Shown here: positions 33,329-41,761 of the stretch, in pieces
Numbering within the stretch: position 1 is the first letter of the stretch
Layout: each line of letters starts with the position of its first letter
Assembly (NCBI RefSeq): GCF_010977555.1
Contig: NZ_CP048815.1
Span: 992,001 to 1,056,000 of the forward strand
Length of the DNA: 64,000 bases
Reading direction: 5' to 3'
Source of the DNA: Caulobacter rhizosphaerae
GTDB taxonomy: Bacteria; Pseudomonadota; Alphaproteobacteria; Caulobacterales; Caulobacteraceae
Program-made: the position numbers and the translations under genes
The notes under the pieces: generated by a model
Seen by the model: the letters and a program-made list of their open reading frames with translations, nothing else
Told to the model about the DNA's origin: nothing
Databases searched by the model: none

Positions 33329-34118
33329 GTCCGCGCAAGATGGGGCTTCCCGCGCGCCATGGAAAGCTCTGGGAAGGCCGCCGGCCCGCGTCACGGCGTT
33401 CGCGCAGGGGATGCTGGACCTGATCCTGCCGCCGCGCGCCTTCGACGGCGGGGCGGCCCTGACCTCGGGCCTGTCCGCCGACGCCTGGAGCCGCATCACC
33501 TTCCTGGACGGCCCGGTCTGCGACGGCTGCGGCGCGCCGTTCGCCTACGACGTCGGCGAGCTCCGCTGCGCCCTGTGCCAGGCCAAGCCCCGCGCCTTCG
33601 CCCGGGCGCGCGCCGCCTGCCTCTATGACGAGCACTCGCGCGACCTGATCCTCAAGCTCAAGCACGCCGACCGCACCGACCTGTCGGGCCTGTTCGCCCG
33701 CTGGCTGTCGCGCTGCGCCGCCGATCTGCTGGAGGACGCCGACGCGGTGCTCCCCGTGCCGATGCACCGCTCGCGGCTGCGCAAGCGCCGCTACAACCAG
33801 GCCGCCGAGATCGCCCGGCCGCTGTGCGCCCTGGCGGGGCGGAGCTACCTGCCCGACACCCTGGTCCGGAAGCGCGACACCGACAGCCAGGGCGGCAAGT
33901 CGGCCGATGGCCGCCGCCGCAACGTCGCCGCCGCCTTCGCCGTGCCCGAACCGCGCCGCCATCGGGTGATCGGCCGCAAGGTGCTGCTGATCGACGACGT
34001 GCTGACCACGGGCGCCACCGCCGAGGGCTGCGCCCGGGCCCTGCTGGCGGCCGGCGCGACCCAGGTGATGCTTGCCGTCGTCGCGCGCGTTACAGAAATG
34101 CAAGCCCGTCCTATATGA
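33327..34118 (+). CDS. comF: ComF family phosphoribosyltransferase-like protein
   Basis: The frame from the ATG at 33327 encodes 263 residues. A zinc-binding N-terminal region (CDGCGAPF and CALCQAKP) is followed by LKLKHADRTDLSG, PVPMHRSRLRKRRYNQAAEIA and the PRTase loop KVLLIDDVLTTGATAEG. ComF proteins act in DNA uptake or in recombination-linked steps. An alternative ATG at 33411 (MLDLILPP) would fit homologues with shorter N-termini. It is divergent from the methyltransferase gene with overlapping starts and heads a row with grxC, nit and DUF1178. Confidence 0.88.
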   Translation: MSAQDGASRAPWKALGRPPARVTAFAQGMLDLILPPRAFDGGAALTSGLSADAWSRITFLDGPVCDGCGAPFAYDVGELRCALCQAKPRAFARARAACLYDEHSRDLILKLKHADRTDLSGLFARWLSRCAADLLEDADAVLPVPMHRSRLRKRRYNQAAEIARPLCALAGRSYLPDTLVRKRDTDSQGGKSADGRRRNVAAAFAVPEPRRHRVIGRKVLLIDDVLTTGATAEGCARALLAAGATQVMLAVVARVTEMQARPI

Positions 34119-34149
34119 GGACGAGCACGATCTCTGTTACGGATTCCCC

Positions 34150-34404
34150 ATGGCCAAGGTCACCATCTACACCCGCCCGTTCTGCGGCTACTGCGCCCGG
34201 GCCCTGAAGCTGCTCAACGACAAAGGCGCCGACTTCACGGAAATCGAAGCCGGCATGGACCCGGCGCTGCGCAAGGAGATGATGGACCGCTCGGGCCGCG
34301 CCACCTTCCCGCAGATCTTCGTCGGCGACCAGCATATCGGCGGCTGCGACGACATGATGGCCCTGGAGCGCGAGGGCAAGCTGGACCCGCTGCTGGCCGC
34401 ATGA
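34150..34404 (+). CDS. grxC: Glutaredoxin 3
   Basis: The 84-residue protein has the active site Cys12-Gly-Tyr-Cys15 and a TFPQIFVGDQHIGGCDDMMAL segment with the cis-proline and glutathione-binding GG. It reduces disulfides and mixed disulfides with glutathione. It follows comF by 31 bases and overlaps the nitrilase gene by 4 bases, a conserved order in alphaproteobacteria. Confidence 0.96.
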   Translation: MAKVTIYTRPFCGYCARALKLLNDKGADFTEIEAGMDPALRKEMMDRSGRATFPQIFVGDQHIGGCDDMMALEREGKLDPLLAA

Positions 34405-35252
34405 CGACGCCCCAAGCGCCCCTGCGCGTCGGCCTGGTCCAGACCCGCACGCCGGCCACCCACGCCGCGGCGCTGGAGCATGTCGCCCCGCTGGTTCGTG
34501 AGGCGGCGGCGCAGGGCGCCCGGTTCATCCTGACGCCCGAAGGCGTCAACGTGCTGCAGAAGGACCGCGCCAAGCTCTTGCCGACCCTGGTGTCGCTGGA
34601 CGACGACCCAGTGGTTCAGGGCCTGCGGGACCTGGCGCGCGAACTCGACGTCTGGATCGACGTCGGTTCGGCCCTGGTCAAGCGCGAGGACGGCAAGGCC
34701 GCCAATCGCCAGGCGGTGATCGATCCAAGCGGCGCGATCGTGGCGACCTACGACAAGCTGCACATGTTCGACGTCGATCTCCCCCCACGAGACGGCAAGA
34801 AGGGCGAGACGGCGCGGGAATCGGCGACCTATGAGCCGGGCGACCGCGCGGCCGTGGTCGAGACCCCGCTGGCGACCTTCGGCCTGACCATCTGCTACGA
34901 CATGCGCTTTCCGGCCCTGCACCGCGCCCTGGCCCTGGGCGGGGCGCAGATCCTGACCGTCCCGGCCGCCTTCACCCGGCCCACCGGCGAGGCGCACTGG
35001 GACATCCTGCTGCGCGCCCGGGCCATCGAGACCGGTTCGTTCGTGATCGCCGCCGCCCAGGGCGGCTTCCACGAGGACGGCCGCGGCACCTGGGGCCGGT
35101 CGATCGCCATTGGCCCGTGGGGCGAGGTGATCGGAAAACTTGACCACGACGCGCCGGGCGTGTTGATCGCCGATCTCGACCTCGCGGCCGTCGACAAGGC
35201 GCGCGCGGCGATCCCGGCCCTGAAGAACGCCCGTGCCTTCACGGGTCCCTGA
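34401..35252 (+). CDS. Carbon-nitrogen hydrolase, deaminated glutathione amidase-like (Nit1)
   Basis: The 283-residue protein has the nitrilase triad: Glu in LTPEGVN, Lys in YDKLHMFDVDLP and Cys in ICYDMRFP. The sequence follows the Nit1 subgroup, which repairs glutathione deaminated in side reactions. It overlaps grxC by 4 bases (ATGA), so a link to glutathione upkeep is natural. DUF1178 follows after 15 bases. Confidence 0.92.
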   Translation: MTTPQAPLRVGLVQTRTPATHAAALEHVAPLVREAAAQGARFILTPEGVNVLQKDRAKLLPTLVSLDDDPVVQGLRDLARELDVWIDVGSALVKREDGKAANRQAVIDPSGAIVATYDKLHMFDVDLPPRDGKKGETARESATYEPGDRAAVVETPLATFGLTICYDMRFPALHRALALGGAQILTVPAAFTRPTGEAHWDILLRARAIETGSFVIAAAQGGFHEDGRGTWGRSIAIGPWGEVIGKLDHDAPGVLIADLDLAAVDKARAAIPALKNARAFTGP

Positions 35253-35267
35253 CCCTATCTAAGCATC

Positions 35268-35702
35268 ATGATCAAGTACGCGCTCAGCTGCGATCACGAC
35301 CACGCCTTCGAAGGCTGGTTCGGCTCGTCGTCCGATTATGACGACCAGGCCGCGCGGGGGCTGCTGGAATGCCCGCTGTGCGCCTCCAAGGTGGTGCGCA
35401 AGCAGATCATGGCCCCCGCCGTGGCCGGGACCAAGGCCCAGAAGGCCGCCCCCGAACCCAGCGCCCAGATGCGCGAGATGATGATGACCGCCATGGGCGA
35501 GGTCCGCCGCCAAGTCGAGGAGAACTTCGACTATGTCGGCGATCGCTTCGCCAAGGAGGCGCGCGACATCCACGACGGCAAGTCCGAGGACCGCGGCATC
35601 TATGGCGAGGCCTCGCCCAAGGAGGTCAAGGCGCTGATCGAGGATGGCGTCAGGGTCGCGCCGTTGCCGCCGCCCGCGCCGAAGAAGACCGAGGTCAACT
35701 AG
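35268..35702 (+). CDS. DUF1178 family protein
   Basis: The 144-residue protein begins MIKYALSCDHDHAFEGWFGSS and has the pair CD...CPLCASKVVRK, together a likely zinc-binding site. The rest is charged helices (MREMMMTAMGEVRRQVEENFDYVGDRFAKEARDIH, then YGEASPKEVKALIEDG). DUF1178 proteins are found next to nitrilase/glutaredoxin genes in alphaproteobacteria; their function is unknown. Confidence 0.92.
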   Translation: MIKYALSCDHDHAFEGWFGSSSDYDDQAARGLLECPLCASKVVRKQIMAPAVAGTKAQKAAPEPSAQMREMMMTAMGEVRRQVEENFDYVGDRFAKEARDIHDGKSEDRGIYGEASPKEVKALIEDGVRVAPLPPPAPKKTEVN

Positions 35703-35727
35703 CCTCGCCTCTCGGGCGCGGGTCGCG

Positions 35728-35755
35728 AAAAAGGGGACGGTTTCCCGTCCCCTTC
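35728..35755 (-). terminator. Terminator between DUF1178 and glycine-zipper genes
   Basis: AAGGGGACGG-TTTC-CCGTCCCCTT, 10-bp stem. On the minus strand it ends with CCCCTTTTTC, so it is a strong stop for the glycine-zipper gene and a weaker one for DUF1178. Confidence 0.8.
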
Positions 35756-35779
35756 ATCTGGCCAGCCTGGAGCGGCCGC

Positions 35780-36094
35780 CTAGTAGCGGCGGTACTCGTA
35801 GTGGCAGTTCTTCTTCTTGGAGTTCTTCTTGGCGATCTGGTTGCCGGCGACCGCGCCCAGCGCGCCGCCGAGCAGGGCGCCTTCGGTCTTGTTGCCGTGG
35901 CCGGCGACGACCGCGCCGAGCGTGCCGCCGCCGACGGCGCCGATGACGGTGCCCTTGTTGCGGGCGCTCTTGGTGCTCTTGCACACCCAGACCTTGTGGG
36001 TGCGCGTCTGGGCTTCGGCGGCGGTGACGGCCACCGTGGAGGCCGTGAAGCCAAGCGCGACGACGACGGCGAGAGTTTTCAGATGGGCGCGCAT
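35780..36094 (-). CDS. Exported glycine-zipper (2TM) protein
   Basis: The 104-residue protein has a signal peptide (about 1-28, cut after AEA) and a Gly-rich double zipper: GTVIGAVGGGTLGAVVAGHGNKTEGALLGGALGAVAGNQIA. Short charged tail NSKKKNCHYEYRRY. Glycine-zipper proteins insert in or pack beneath the outer membrane. It is followed by the terminator at 35728. A second and third protein with the same element are at 36232 and 45131. Confidence 0.85.
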   Translation of the reverse strand: MRAHLKTLAVVVALGFTASTVAVTAAEAQTRTHKVWVCKSTKSARNKGTVIGAVGGGTLGAVVAGHGNKTEGALLGGALGAVAGNQIAKKNSKKKNCHYEYRRY

Positions 36095-36231
36095 GGCGAC
36101 CTCCCTGGTTTGTTGGCGATCCTTGAACGCTAAGAACGCTCAAGCTTCAAATGAGTTCGATGATTGTCGGGATTCCGACCTGAACGGGGGATGAAGCGAC
36201 GCCGACCGCGCCGTTCATCCCCGTTCCTTCG

Positions 36232-37269
36232 CTAGCCCTGGATGCGATAGCGGCCCGAGCCGTCCGGGCAGACGCGGACATAGCGGGTTTCGACGCGACC
36301 GTTGTAGTCGGTTTCGGCCGGCGCCAGGCGGCAACGCCTGGAATAGTTGCTGTAGTCGTCGCGGGAACTGGCGCGATAGCGGCTGCTTTCGCGATAGGCG
36401 ACGGTGTCGTCGCGAGTCCAGTACTGGCCGTTGGCGTCGCAGCGGCTCTTGGCCGAGGCGTTGCCGATGCTGGCCCCGACCCCCGCCCCGACCAGGGCGC
36501 CCAGCACCGTGCCTTCCGGCTTGGCGTTGCGGGCGGCCAGGTTCGAGCCGGCCACGGCCCCGACCAGGGCCCCGATCACGCCGCCGGCCGTGGCGTTCCT
36601 CTTGGCGTCGACCCGGCACGGCGCGTTGTACGAGACGTCGTCGCCGTAGCGGCCGGCATAGGGCGCGCCGTAGCGGTTGGCGTAGTCGGGATAGCGGCGG
36701 TCATAGGCGCCGGAGCCGTAGCGGCGGTCGTAGTCGGATCGCGACCGCTCGTACTCGGCCCGGTCGCGATCGTACTGGGCCCGCTGGCTCAGATAGTCGC
36801 TGCTGTCGGCGCCGTAGACCTGGCCGCTGGTGCTGAAGCGGCGGGCCTGGTCGGGATAGCGGCGGTCATAGGCGCCGTAGCCGTTGCGGCGGTCGTAGTC
36901 GCGGCGGGTGTCCTCGTAGATCTGGCGATCGTGGTCGAAGGCCGTCTGCTCGCCGTAATAGTCCGAGCTGCCGGCGTAGCGGGTGTCGTCGAAGCGCGTG
37001 GCGTACTGCGGGTAGCGCCGGTCGTAGGCGCCGGCCCCGTAGCGGCGGTCATAGTCGGCCTTGTCGCTCAGGTACTTGGCCCGGTCGCGATCGTAGTCGC
37101 GCTGCTGCTGCTGGTAATCGGCGCTCTGGGCGTCATAGACGGCGCGCTGGTCGCCGTAGCTTTCGAGACGCTGCTGGTAGGCCGCCTCGGCCGACTGGGC
37201 GAAAGCCGGCGCAGCCGTGCTCAGGGCGAGGGCCGAGGCCATCAGCCACACGGGGGTTCTCGATGTCAT
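36232..37269 (-). CDS. Exported Tyr/Arg-rich repeat protein with glycine zipper
   Basis: The 345-residue protein has a signal peptide (1-24, AFA-Q). Residues 25-210 are dominated by Asp-Tyr-Arg motifs with three copies of YDRRYGxGAYDRRYP-like units (about 72, 127 and 185) separated by similar spacers. A glycine zipper follows (about 228-275: GGVIGALVGAVAGSNLAARNA, GTVLGALVGAGVGASIG). The C-terminus has several cysteines (CRVDAK, CDANG, CRLAP, VCPDG). It is likely an envelope protein. The Tyr-rich repeats may be linked to outer-membrane or surface structure; the role is unknown. Confidence 0.8.
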   Translation of the reverse strand: MTSRTPVWLMASALALSTAAPAFAQSAEAAYQQRLESYGDQRAVYDAQSADYQQQQRDYDRDRAKYLSDKADYDRRYGAGAYDRRYPQYATRFDDTRYAGSSDYYGEQTAFDHDRQIYEDTRRDYDRRNGYGAYDRRYPDQARRFSTSGQVYGADSSDYLSQRAQYDRDRAEYERSRSDYDRRYGSGAYDRRYPDYANRYGAPYAGRYGDDVSYNAPCRVDAKRNATAGGVIGALVGAVAGSNLAARNAKPEGTVLGALVGAGVGASIGNASAKSRCDANGQYWTRDDTVAYRESSRYRASSRDDYSNYSRRCRLAPAETDYNGRVETRYVRVCPDGSGRYRIQG

Positions 37270-37380
37270 GGTCGTTGTCTCCGTTCCGACGAACGGATCG
37301 ACGTCCGGCCCCCGAACGGGCCGCCAATCCTTGGTAGGTGTCCCTTGCCAATAGAAGGCGCGGCGGCGGTACAGGTTCCG

Positions 37381-37773
37381 TCAGGCGGCGGGCAGGGCGC
37401 TGGCGATGTCGGTGCGGATGAAGTCCTCGCCCTTGTAGAGCAGGGCGTCGTCGCCGCGGGTCCTCGCCAGGGCGTAGGCGAAGCAATCGCCCATGTTCAG
37501 GATTCCTCGCCCGAAGCGGAGGCGGGCTGCGATCGCGATCCGCGTCTGCTCGGCGTCGATGGGCGCGATCTCGACGCCCAGTTCGGCCATCAGGCGTTCG
37601 GCGTCCGGGCGCCCTGTCTCGTCGCGAAGGTGGGCGGTCCGAACGCAGGTCTCCCAGCAGTTGGCCGGAGAGATTACGCCGCCGCCGGCCTTGAGAATGG
37701 CGTCGAGGAAGCGGTCCCATTCGGGTTCACGCAACAGGATGGTCACCAGCGCCGAGGCGTCGATCACCATCAC
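37381..37773 (-). CDS. VapC-like PIN-domain toxin (module 1)
   Basis: The 130-residue protein has PIN-domain acids in MVIDASALVTILL, the middle CWETCVRTAHL and GDCFAYALARTRGDDALLYKG, plus a final Asp. VapC toxins are ribonucleases, often of tRNA or rRNA. It overlaps the antitoxin gene by 4 bases (37770-37773). The antitoxin is transcribed first, as usual. Confidence 0.9.
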   Translation of the reverse strand: MMVIDASALVTILLREPEWDRFLDAILKAGGGVISPANCWETCVRTAHLRDETGRPDAERLMAELGVEIAPIDAEQTRIAIAARLRFGRGILNMGDCFAYALARTRGDDALLYKGEDFIRTDIASALPAA

Positions 37774-38039
37774 TTCGGGAAGCCCTCCTCGTCATAGAGA
37801 TCGGCGTCGGTGAGCACCGCGCCCGTGCGGGGCCGAGCCCAGATCTCTTGCAGGAGGTCCATGGCCTTGGCTTGGCGCGCTCCGAGGTCGTCGGCTTTCA
37901 GCGCCCGTTCCCGTTCAAGCGTTTCCCGCACCGCCGCCTCGACGGTCTCGGTCAGGCCCGCGCCGCGGAGGCGGGCCAGCTCGCGGATGTTCTCCACGAC
38001 CTCGGCGTTGCGGATCTGGATGGGTCCGGGCTTTGTCAT
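37770..38039 (-). CDS. VapB-like antitoxin (module 1)
   Basis: The 89-residue protein from the ATG at 38039 begins MTKPGPIQIRNAEVVENIRELARLRGAGLTETVEAAV, a ribbon-helix-helix antitoxin of the Rv0623/PSK family, with a C-terminal toxin-binding part (TGAVLTDADLYDEEGFPK). It overlaps vapC. A palindrome TATCATGATA 15 bases upstream of its start is a candidate autoregulatory site. Confidence 0.9.
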   Translation of the reverse strand: MTKPGPIQIRNAEVVENIRELARLRGAGLTETVEAAVRETLERERALKADDLGARQAKAMDLLQEIWARPRTGAVLTDADLYDEEGFPK

Positions 38040-38053
38040 GATGCGGTAGATCG

Positions 38054-38063
38054 TATCATGATA
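38054..38063. promoter_or_regulatory. Palindrome TATCATGATA before the VapBC module
   Basis: A perfect 10-bp palindrome just upstream of the antitoxin start, where VapB repressors commonly bind. Confidence 0.55.
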
Positions 38064-38078
38064 ACGACCCCTCGTCAT

Positions 38079-38465
38079 TCAGTCGGACATCCACTCGACG
38101 TCGAAGCGCCGGCCATTCCATACGGCGACCGCATCGGACGATTCCTGGTAGCCGAATGACAGGTCGCCTTTCCGAAGCGTGATCCAGTCGCGTGAACATC
38201 GCCCGGTCTCGCGTCCGTAGTAGCCTTTGCCACAAGCGGTTTGGAAACGGCCCGCCCGCGTCGTGTCGACAAAAGCGCTGCTTGGCCGGTCCTTGCCATA
38301 ATCCCAGATCGTGACTGGATGACCGGGGTCGGCGCCGCGCGTCACGCGCAGGACATACTGTCCGCGGTGGGCGACGATCTGCGCCTCGTCGGGCCGACCG
38401 TCGTGATCGAAATCTCCGCTCAGAGGCGCGAAGGCCGTCGCCGCGGCCATCATCAGAGCGATCAT
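38079..38465 (-). CDS. Small exported protein with a calcium-loop-like motif
   Basis: The 128-residue protein begins MIALMMAAATAFAPLSG, a probable signal peptide, followed by GDFDHDGRPDEAQIV, an Asp-rich loop as in FG-GAP/VCBS and dockerin repeats. The rest has GADPGHPVTIWDYGKD and two cysteines (TACGKG, GRCSRD). It could be a periplasmic calcium-binding or lysozyme-inhibitor-like protein; I cannot assign a family. It lies between vapB and ubiG on the same strand. Confidence 0.7.
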   Translation of the reverse strand: MIALMMAAATAFAPLSGDFDHDGRPDEAQIVAHRGQYVLRVTRGADPGHPVTIWDYGKDRPSSAFVDTTRAGRFQTACGKGYYGRETGRCSRDWITLRKGDLSFGYQESSDAVAVWNGRRFDVEWMSD

Positions 38466-38470
38466 CCAGC

Positions 38471-39223
38471 TCAGTCCTTCGTCACCGTCATCATGTAGTT
38501 GATGTCGACGTCAGCCGAGCGGCTCCAGCGGCCGGTCAGCGGGTTGTAGGCCACGCCGAACGGGCCGTGCATGGCCACCGGCTCGCCGGCCAGGAAGGCG
38601 CGCAGCTCGTCGGGCTTGAGGAACTGCTTCCAGTCGTGGGTGCCCGGCGGCACCCAGCGCAGCACGTATTCGGCCCCGATCTTGGCCAGGGCCAGGGCCT
38701 TGAGCGTGCGATTCAGAGTGGCGACGATCATCAGGCCGCCGGGCGCGAGGAGCTTGGAGCAGGTGCGCAGGAACTCGCCCGGATCGGCGACGTGCTCGAT
38801 CACCTCCATGGTCAGCACCACGTCGAACGGTCCCGCGCCCTCGGCCAGCAGCTGTTCGGCGGTGGCCGGGCGGTAGCCGATCTCAAGCCCCTGTTCGTCG
38901 GCGTGGGCGGCGGCGGTCTTGATGTTGTTCTCCGAGGCGTCGACCGCCGTGACCGTGAAGCCCAGCCGCGCCATCGGCTCGCTCAGCAGGCCGCCGCCGC
39001 AGCCGATGTCCAGCAGCTTCAGCCCCTCGAACGGGGCGCGGGCGTTGCCGTCACGGTCGAACCGCGCCAGGGCCTGCTCCCGGATGAAGCCCAGCCGGCA
39101 GGGGTTGAACACGTGCAGCGGCGCGAACTTGCCGCGCGGGTCCCACCATTCGGCCGCGATGGCCGAGAACCGCGCCACGTCGGCGGGGTCGATGCTCCAG
39201 GAGGGGGGGGCGGTCTGAGTCAT
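38471..39223 (-). CDS. ubiG: Ubiquinone biosynthesis O-methyltransferase UbiG
   Basis: The 250-residue protein has the UbiG opening [38 protein letters not shown] and motif [20 protein letters not shown], then [11 protein letters not shown] and [14 protein letters not shown]. It makes both O-methylations in ubiquinone synthesis. The ATG overlaps the stop of the second VapC gene by 4 bases (39220-39223), so the toxin-antitoxin pair may be co-transcribed with it. Confidence 0.95.
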   Translation of the reverse strand: MTQTAPPSWSIDPADVARFSAIAAEWWDPRGKFAPLHVFNPCRLGFIREQALARFDRDGNARAPFEGLKLLDIGCGGGLLSEPMARLGFTVTAVDASENNIKTAAAHADEQGLEIGYRPATAEQLLAEGAGPFDVVLTMEVIEHVADPGEFLRTCSKLLAPGGLMIVATLNRTLKALALAKIGAEYVLRWVPPGTHDWKQFLKPDELRAFLAGEPVAMHGPFGVAYNPLTGRWSRSADVDINYMMTVTKD

Positions 39224-39612
39224 GGTTCGCGTATCAGCACGACTTCGACCGGAAGGTCCAGATCGCGCCAAGCGCGATCGGCGGTCATCACCGGCAGTCT
39301 CTCGCGCATGGCCAGGGCCAGGCAGGCGCGGTCGCCGAGAGACAGCCCCTTGTGGCGGGTGGCTTCGCGCAACAAGCCGGCCTTCATCGCCAGGTCGCGA
39401 TCGAGATCAACGACCTTGGATAGAAGCCGCCCCATCCGCCTTTCGATGTCGTACAGGGGAATCTCTTCATCGATCATGCTCGACACGATCTCAGCCAGAT
39501 TCACGGCGCAAATCCGGCTGTTGGGTAGAGCCGCCGCGACCCGGTCGTGGCCGGACTCTCCGTAAATCAGCGCCAGAATGGCCGAGGCGTCCATGACAAA
39601 CTCAGTCGTCAT
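39220..39612 (-). CDS. VapC-like PIN-domain toxin (module 2)
   Basis: The 130-residue protein begins [19 protein letters not shown], then [27 protein letters not shown] and VMTADRAW, the four PIN acids. It is preceded by its antitoxin (11-base overlap) and followed by ubiG (4-base overlap). It is diverged from module 1. The tight overlap with a metabolic gene is unusual for a toxin-antitoxin pair. Confidence 0.88.
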   Translation of the reverse strand: MTTEFVMDASAILALIYGESGHDRVAAALPNSRICAVNLAEIVSSMIDEEIPLYDIERRMGRLLSKVVDLDRDLAMKAGLLREATRHKGLSLGDRACLALAMRERLPVMTADRAWRDLDLPVEVVLIREP

Positions 39613-40132
39613 GGGGCCTCCAAGCCCGACGGTCCCGGGATTCGCGCTCTTCCATCTCTACGTCTCGCCGGCGTTCGGCGAGCAGTTTGTCGACCATCGA
39701 AACGCCCGGGCGCACGTCGGGCCGCGCCCACTCCTGAAGCTGCCGGATCGCTTCATGGGTGCTGATCAGGGTGAAGCTGTCTTCTCCCAGGTCGGCGATG
39801 ATCGCACCATTGGGACCTACGCCGAGCGCCGCCAGCACCTCCGGCGGCAAGGTCACAGTCCCGTTCTTCACCTCCAGCCGGTAGGTCTTGGGCCGGTCGT
39901 GGACGAACGCTCCGGCGTCCCCTTCGGCCAAGCCTTCGGGTTCGGGTTGCGCCGCCGTCTTCGTCTTTCCCGGCTCCTCCAGCACGTTGCGCACATGCTG
40001 GTAGCGCTTGCCGAGGATGCGCGCGATCTCGGCGCGGGGATAGCCGGCGGCCGCCAGGGCGCGGATCTTGCCGGCGACGGTGGTCTCGCCTTCGATGAGG
40101 CGGGCGACCTGCGGTGAAAGGGGCGCGCTCAT
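39602..40132 (-). CDS. AbrB/MazE-type antitoxin with N-terminal HTH (module 2)
   Basis: The ATG at 40132 has AAGG 8 bases before it; ATG 40147 upstream has no ribosome site. The 176-residue protein has an N-terminal helix-turn-helix (GYPRAEIARILGKRYQHVRNVLEE), a disordered linker (PGKTKTAAQPEPEGLAEGDAG), then an AbrB/SpoVT fold (KTYRLEVKNGTVTLPPEVLAALGVGPNG) and a C-terminal toxin-binding tail with a Glu/Asp/Arg-rich end. It neutralises the VapC-like toxin and may autoregulate. The added HTH makes it longer than typical antitoxins. Confidence 0.85.
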   Translation of the reverse strand: MSAPLSPQVARLIEGETTVAGKIRALAAAGYPRAEIARILGKRYQHVRNVLEEPGKTKTAAQPEPEGLAEGDAGAFVHDRPKTYRLEVKNGTVTLPPEVLAALGVGPNGAIIADLGEDSFTLISTHEAIRQLQEWARPDVRPGVSMVDKLLAERRRDVEMEERESRDRRAWRPHDD

Positions 40133-40328
40133 TGTGGCGACCTTCATGGACAGGTAGTCAGTTAGATAGGTTGCCTGCGCGACGTCAATGGCCGCCCGCG
40201 ACGAAAAAGACGGCGCCGCGACATTGCCGTTGCGCCTCAGCGCCGCTAGAAGACCGCGGCTTGCGCGGCGGAGGCGGTTCGTCCGTCCCCGGCGCAAGAA
40301 TTGACCTTAGGTTTTGACGGGGTAGGGC

Positions 40329-41576
40329 GTGTCACGTCTGGTGATGAAGTTCGGCGGCACCTCGGTGGCCGACCTGGAGCGCATCCGCCGGGTGGCGCGC
40401 CTGGTCGCGGCCGAGGTGGCGACCGGCAAACAGGTGGCGGTGGTGGTTTCGGCCATGTCCGGCAAGACCAACGAGCTGGTGGCCTGGACCGACGGCTCGG
40501 GCCGCGCGGCCCAGGGCCTGCCGGAGTCGGACGACGAATACGACGCCGTCGTCGCCTCGGGCGAGCAGGTCACGGCCGGCCTGCTGGCCATGACCCTGCG
40601 CAACATGGGCCTGAACGCCCGCTCGTTCCTGGGCTGGCAGGTGCCGATCCTGACCGACGACGCCCACGGCCGGGCCCGCATCGAGGACATCCCGCCGGCC
40701 AATCTGGAGGCCTGTTTCGCGGCCGGCCAGATCGCCGTGATCGCCGGCTTCCAGGGCGTGACCACCGACCAACGCATCACCACCCTGGGCCGGGGCGGCT
40801 CGGACACCAGCGCCGTGGCCATCGCCGCGGCGGTGAAGGGCGACTGCGACATCTATACCGACGTCGACGGCGTCTACACGACCGATCCCCGGATCGAGAG
40901 CAAGGCCCGCAAGCTGGCCAAGATCTCGTACGAGGAAATGCTGGAAATGGCCTCGCTGGGGGCCAAGGTGCTGCAGACCCGCTCGGTCGAGATGGCCATG
41001 GCCCATCGCGTCCCGGTGCGGGTGCTGTCGAGTTTCGTCGAGCCGGGCGAAGCCCCGGGCCAAGGTACGATCGTCTGCGACGAGGAAGAAATCATGGAAA
41101 AGCGCATCGTCTCGGGCGTCGCCTATAGCCGCGACGAGGCCAAGATCACCCTGCTGGGCCTGCCCGATCACCCGGGCGTGTCGTCGCAGATCTTCGGCCG
41201 GCTGGCCGAGGCCAACGTCAATGTCGACATGATCGTGCAGTCGCGCGCCCGCAGCGCCGACACCGCCAACATGGAGTTCACGGTCGGCAAGCGCGACGCG
41301 GTCCGCGCCGTCGAGATCGTCCGCAAGGCCCAGGCCGAGATCGGCTTCGAGGACGTGGCCGTCAACGAGGACGTGGCCAAGGTGTCGGTGATCGGCGTGG
41401 GCATGCGCAGCCACGCCGGCGTCGCCCAGTCGATGTTCCAGGCCCTGGCCGAGAAGAACATCAACATCCAGGTCATCTCGACCTCGGAGATCAAGATCTC
41501 GGTCCTGATCGACGCGGCCTATACCGAATTGGCCGTGCGGGCCCTGCACGCGGCCTACGGGCTGGACCAGCTGTAG
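40329..41576 (+). CDS. lysC: Aspartate kinase
   Basis: The frame begins with GTG at 40329 (SRLVMKFGGTSVADLERI) and gives 415 residues. Kinase motifs KFGGTS, GRGGSDTSAVAIA and the C-terminal two ACT domains (ITLLGLPDHPGVSSQIFGRL and VSVIGVGMRSHAGVAQSMF) are clear. It makes aspartyl phosphate for lysine, threonine and methionine synthesis and is likely feedback regulated through the ACT domains. An internal ATG at 40344 gives the same core. It is divergent from the antitoxin/ubiG unit. Confidence 0.96.
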   Translation: MSRLVMKFGGTSVADLERIRRVARLVAAEVATGKQVAVVVSAMSGKTNELVAWTDGSGRAAQGLPESDDEYDAVVASGEQVTAGLLAMTLRNMGLNARSFLGWQVPILTDDAHGRARIEDIPPANLEACFAAGQIAVIAGFQGVTTDQRITTLGRGGSDTSAVAIAAAVKGDCDIYTDVDGVYTTDPRIESKARKLAKISYEEMLEMASLGAKVLQTRSVEMAMAHRVPVRVLSSFVEPGEAPGQGTIVCDEEEIMEKRIVSGVAYSRDEAKITLLGLPDHPGVSSQIFGRLAEANVNVDMIVQSRARSADTANMEFTVGKRDAVRAVEIVRKAQAEIGFEDVAVNEDVAKVSVIGVGMRSHAGVAQSMFQALAEKNINIQVISTSEIKISVLIDAAYTELAVRALHAAYGLDQL

Positions 41577-41587
41577 GATCAGCCGCC

Positions 41588-41692
41588 CTGCGTCCTTCGA
41601 GGCCAGCTGCGCGGGCGCCTCAGGATGAGGGCTTCGTTGCTGATGCCCTCATCCTGTGGCGCCCGCGCAGCCGAGCCTCGAAGGACGCAAGG
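41588..41692. repeat. Long inverted repeat, CGTCCTTCGAGG family
   Basis: Arms TGCGTCCTTCGAGGC and GCCTCGAAGGACGCA, enclosing CTCAGGATGAGG and CCTCATCCTG. Directly after lysC, so it may help end transcription. Confidence 0.85.
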
Positions 41693-41761
41693 CGCTTCGC
41701 CGTTAGCAAAACGTCGCCTTCTGACGTTATGACGTCGAAACGTCATCCTCCAGGAGCCTCC

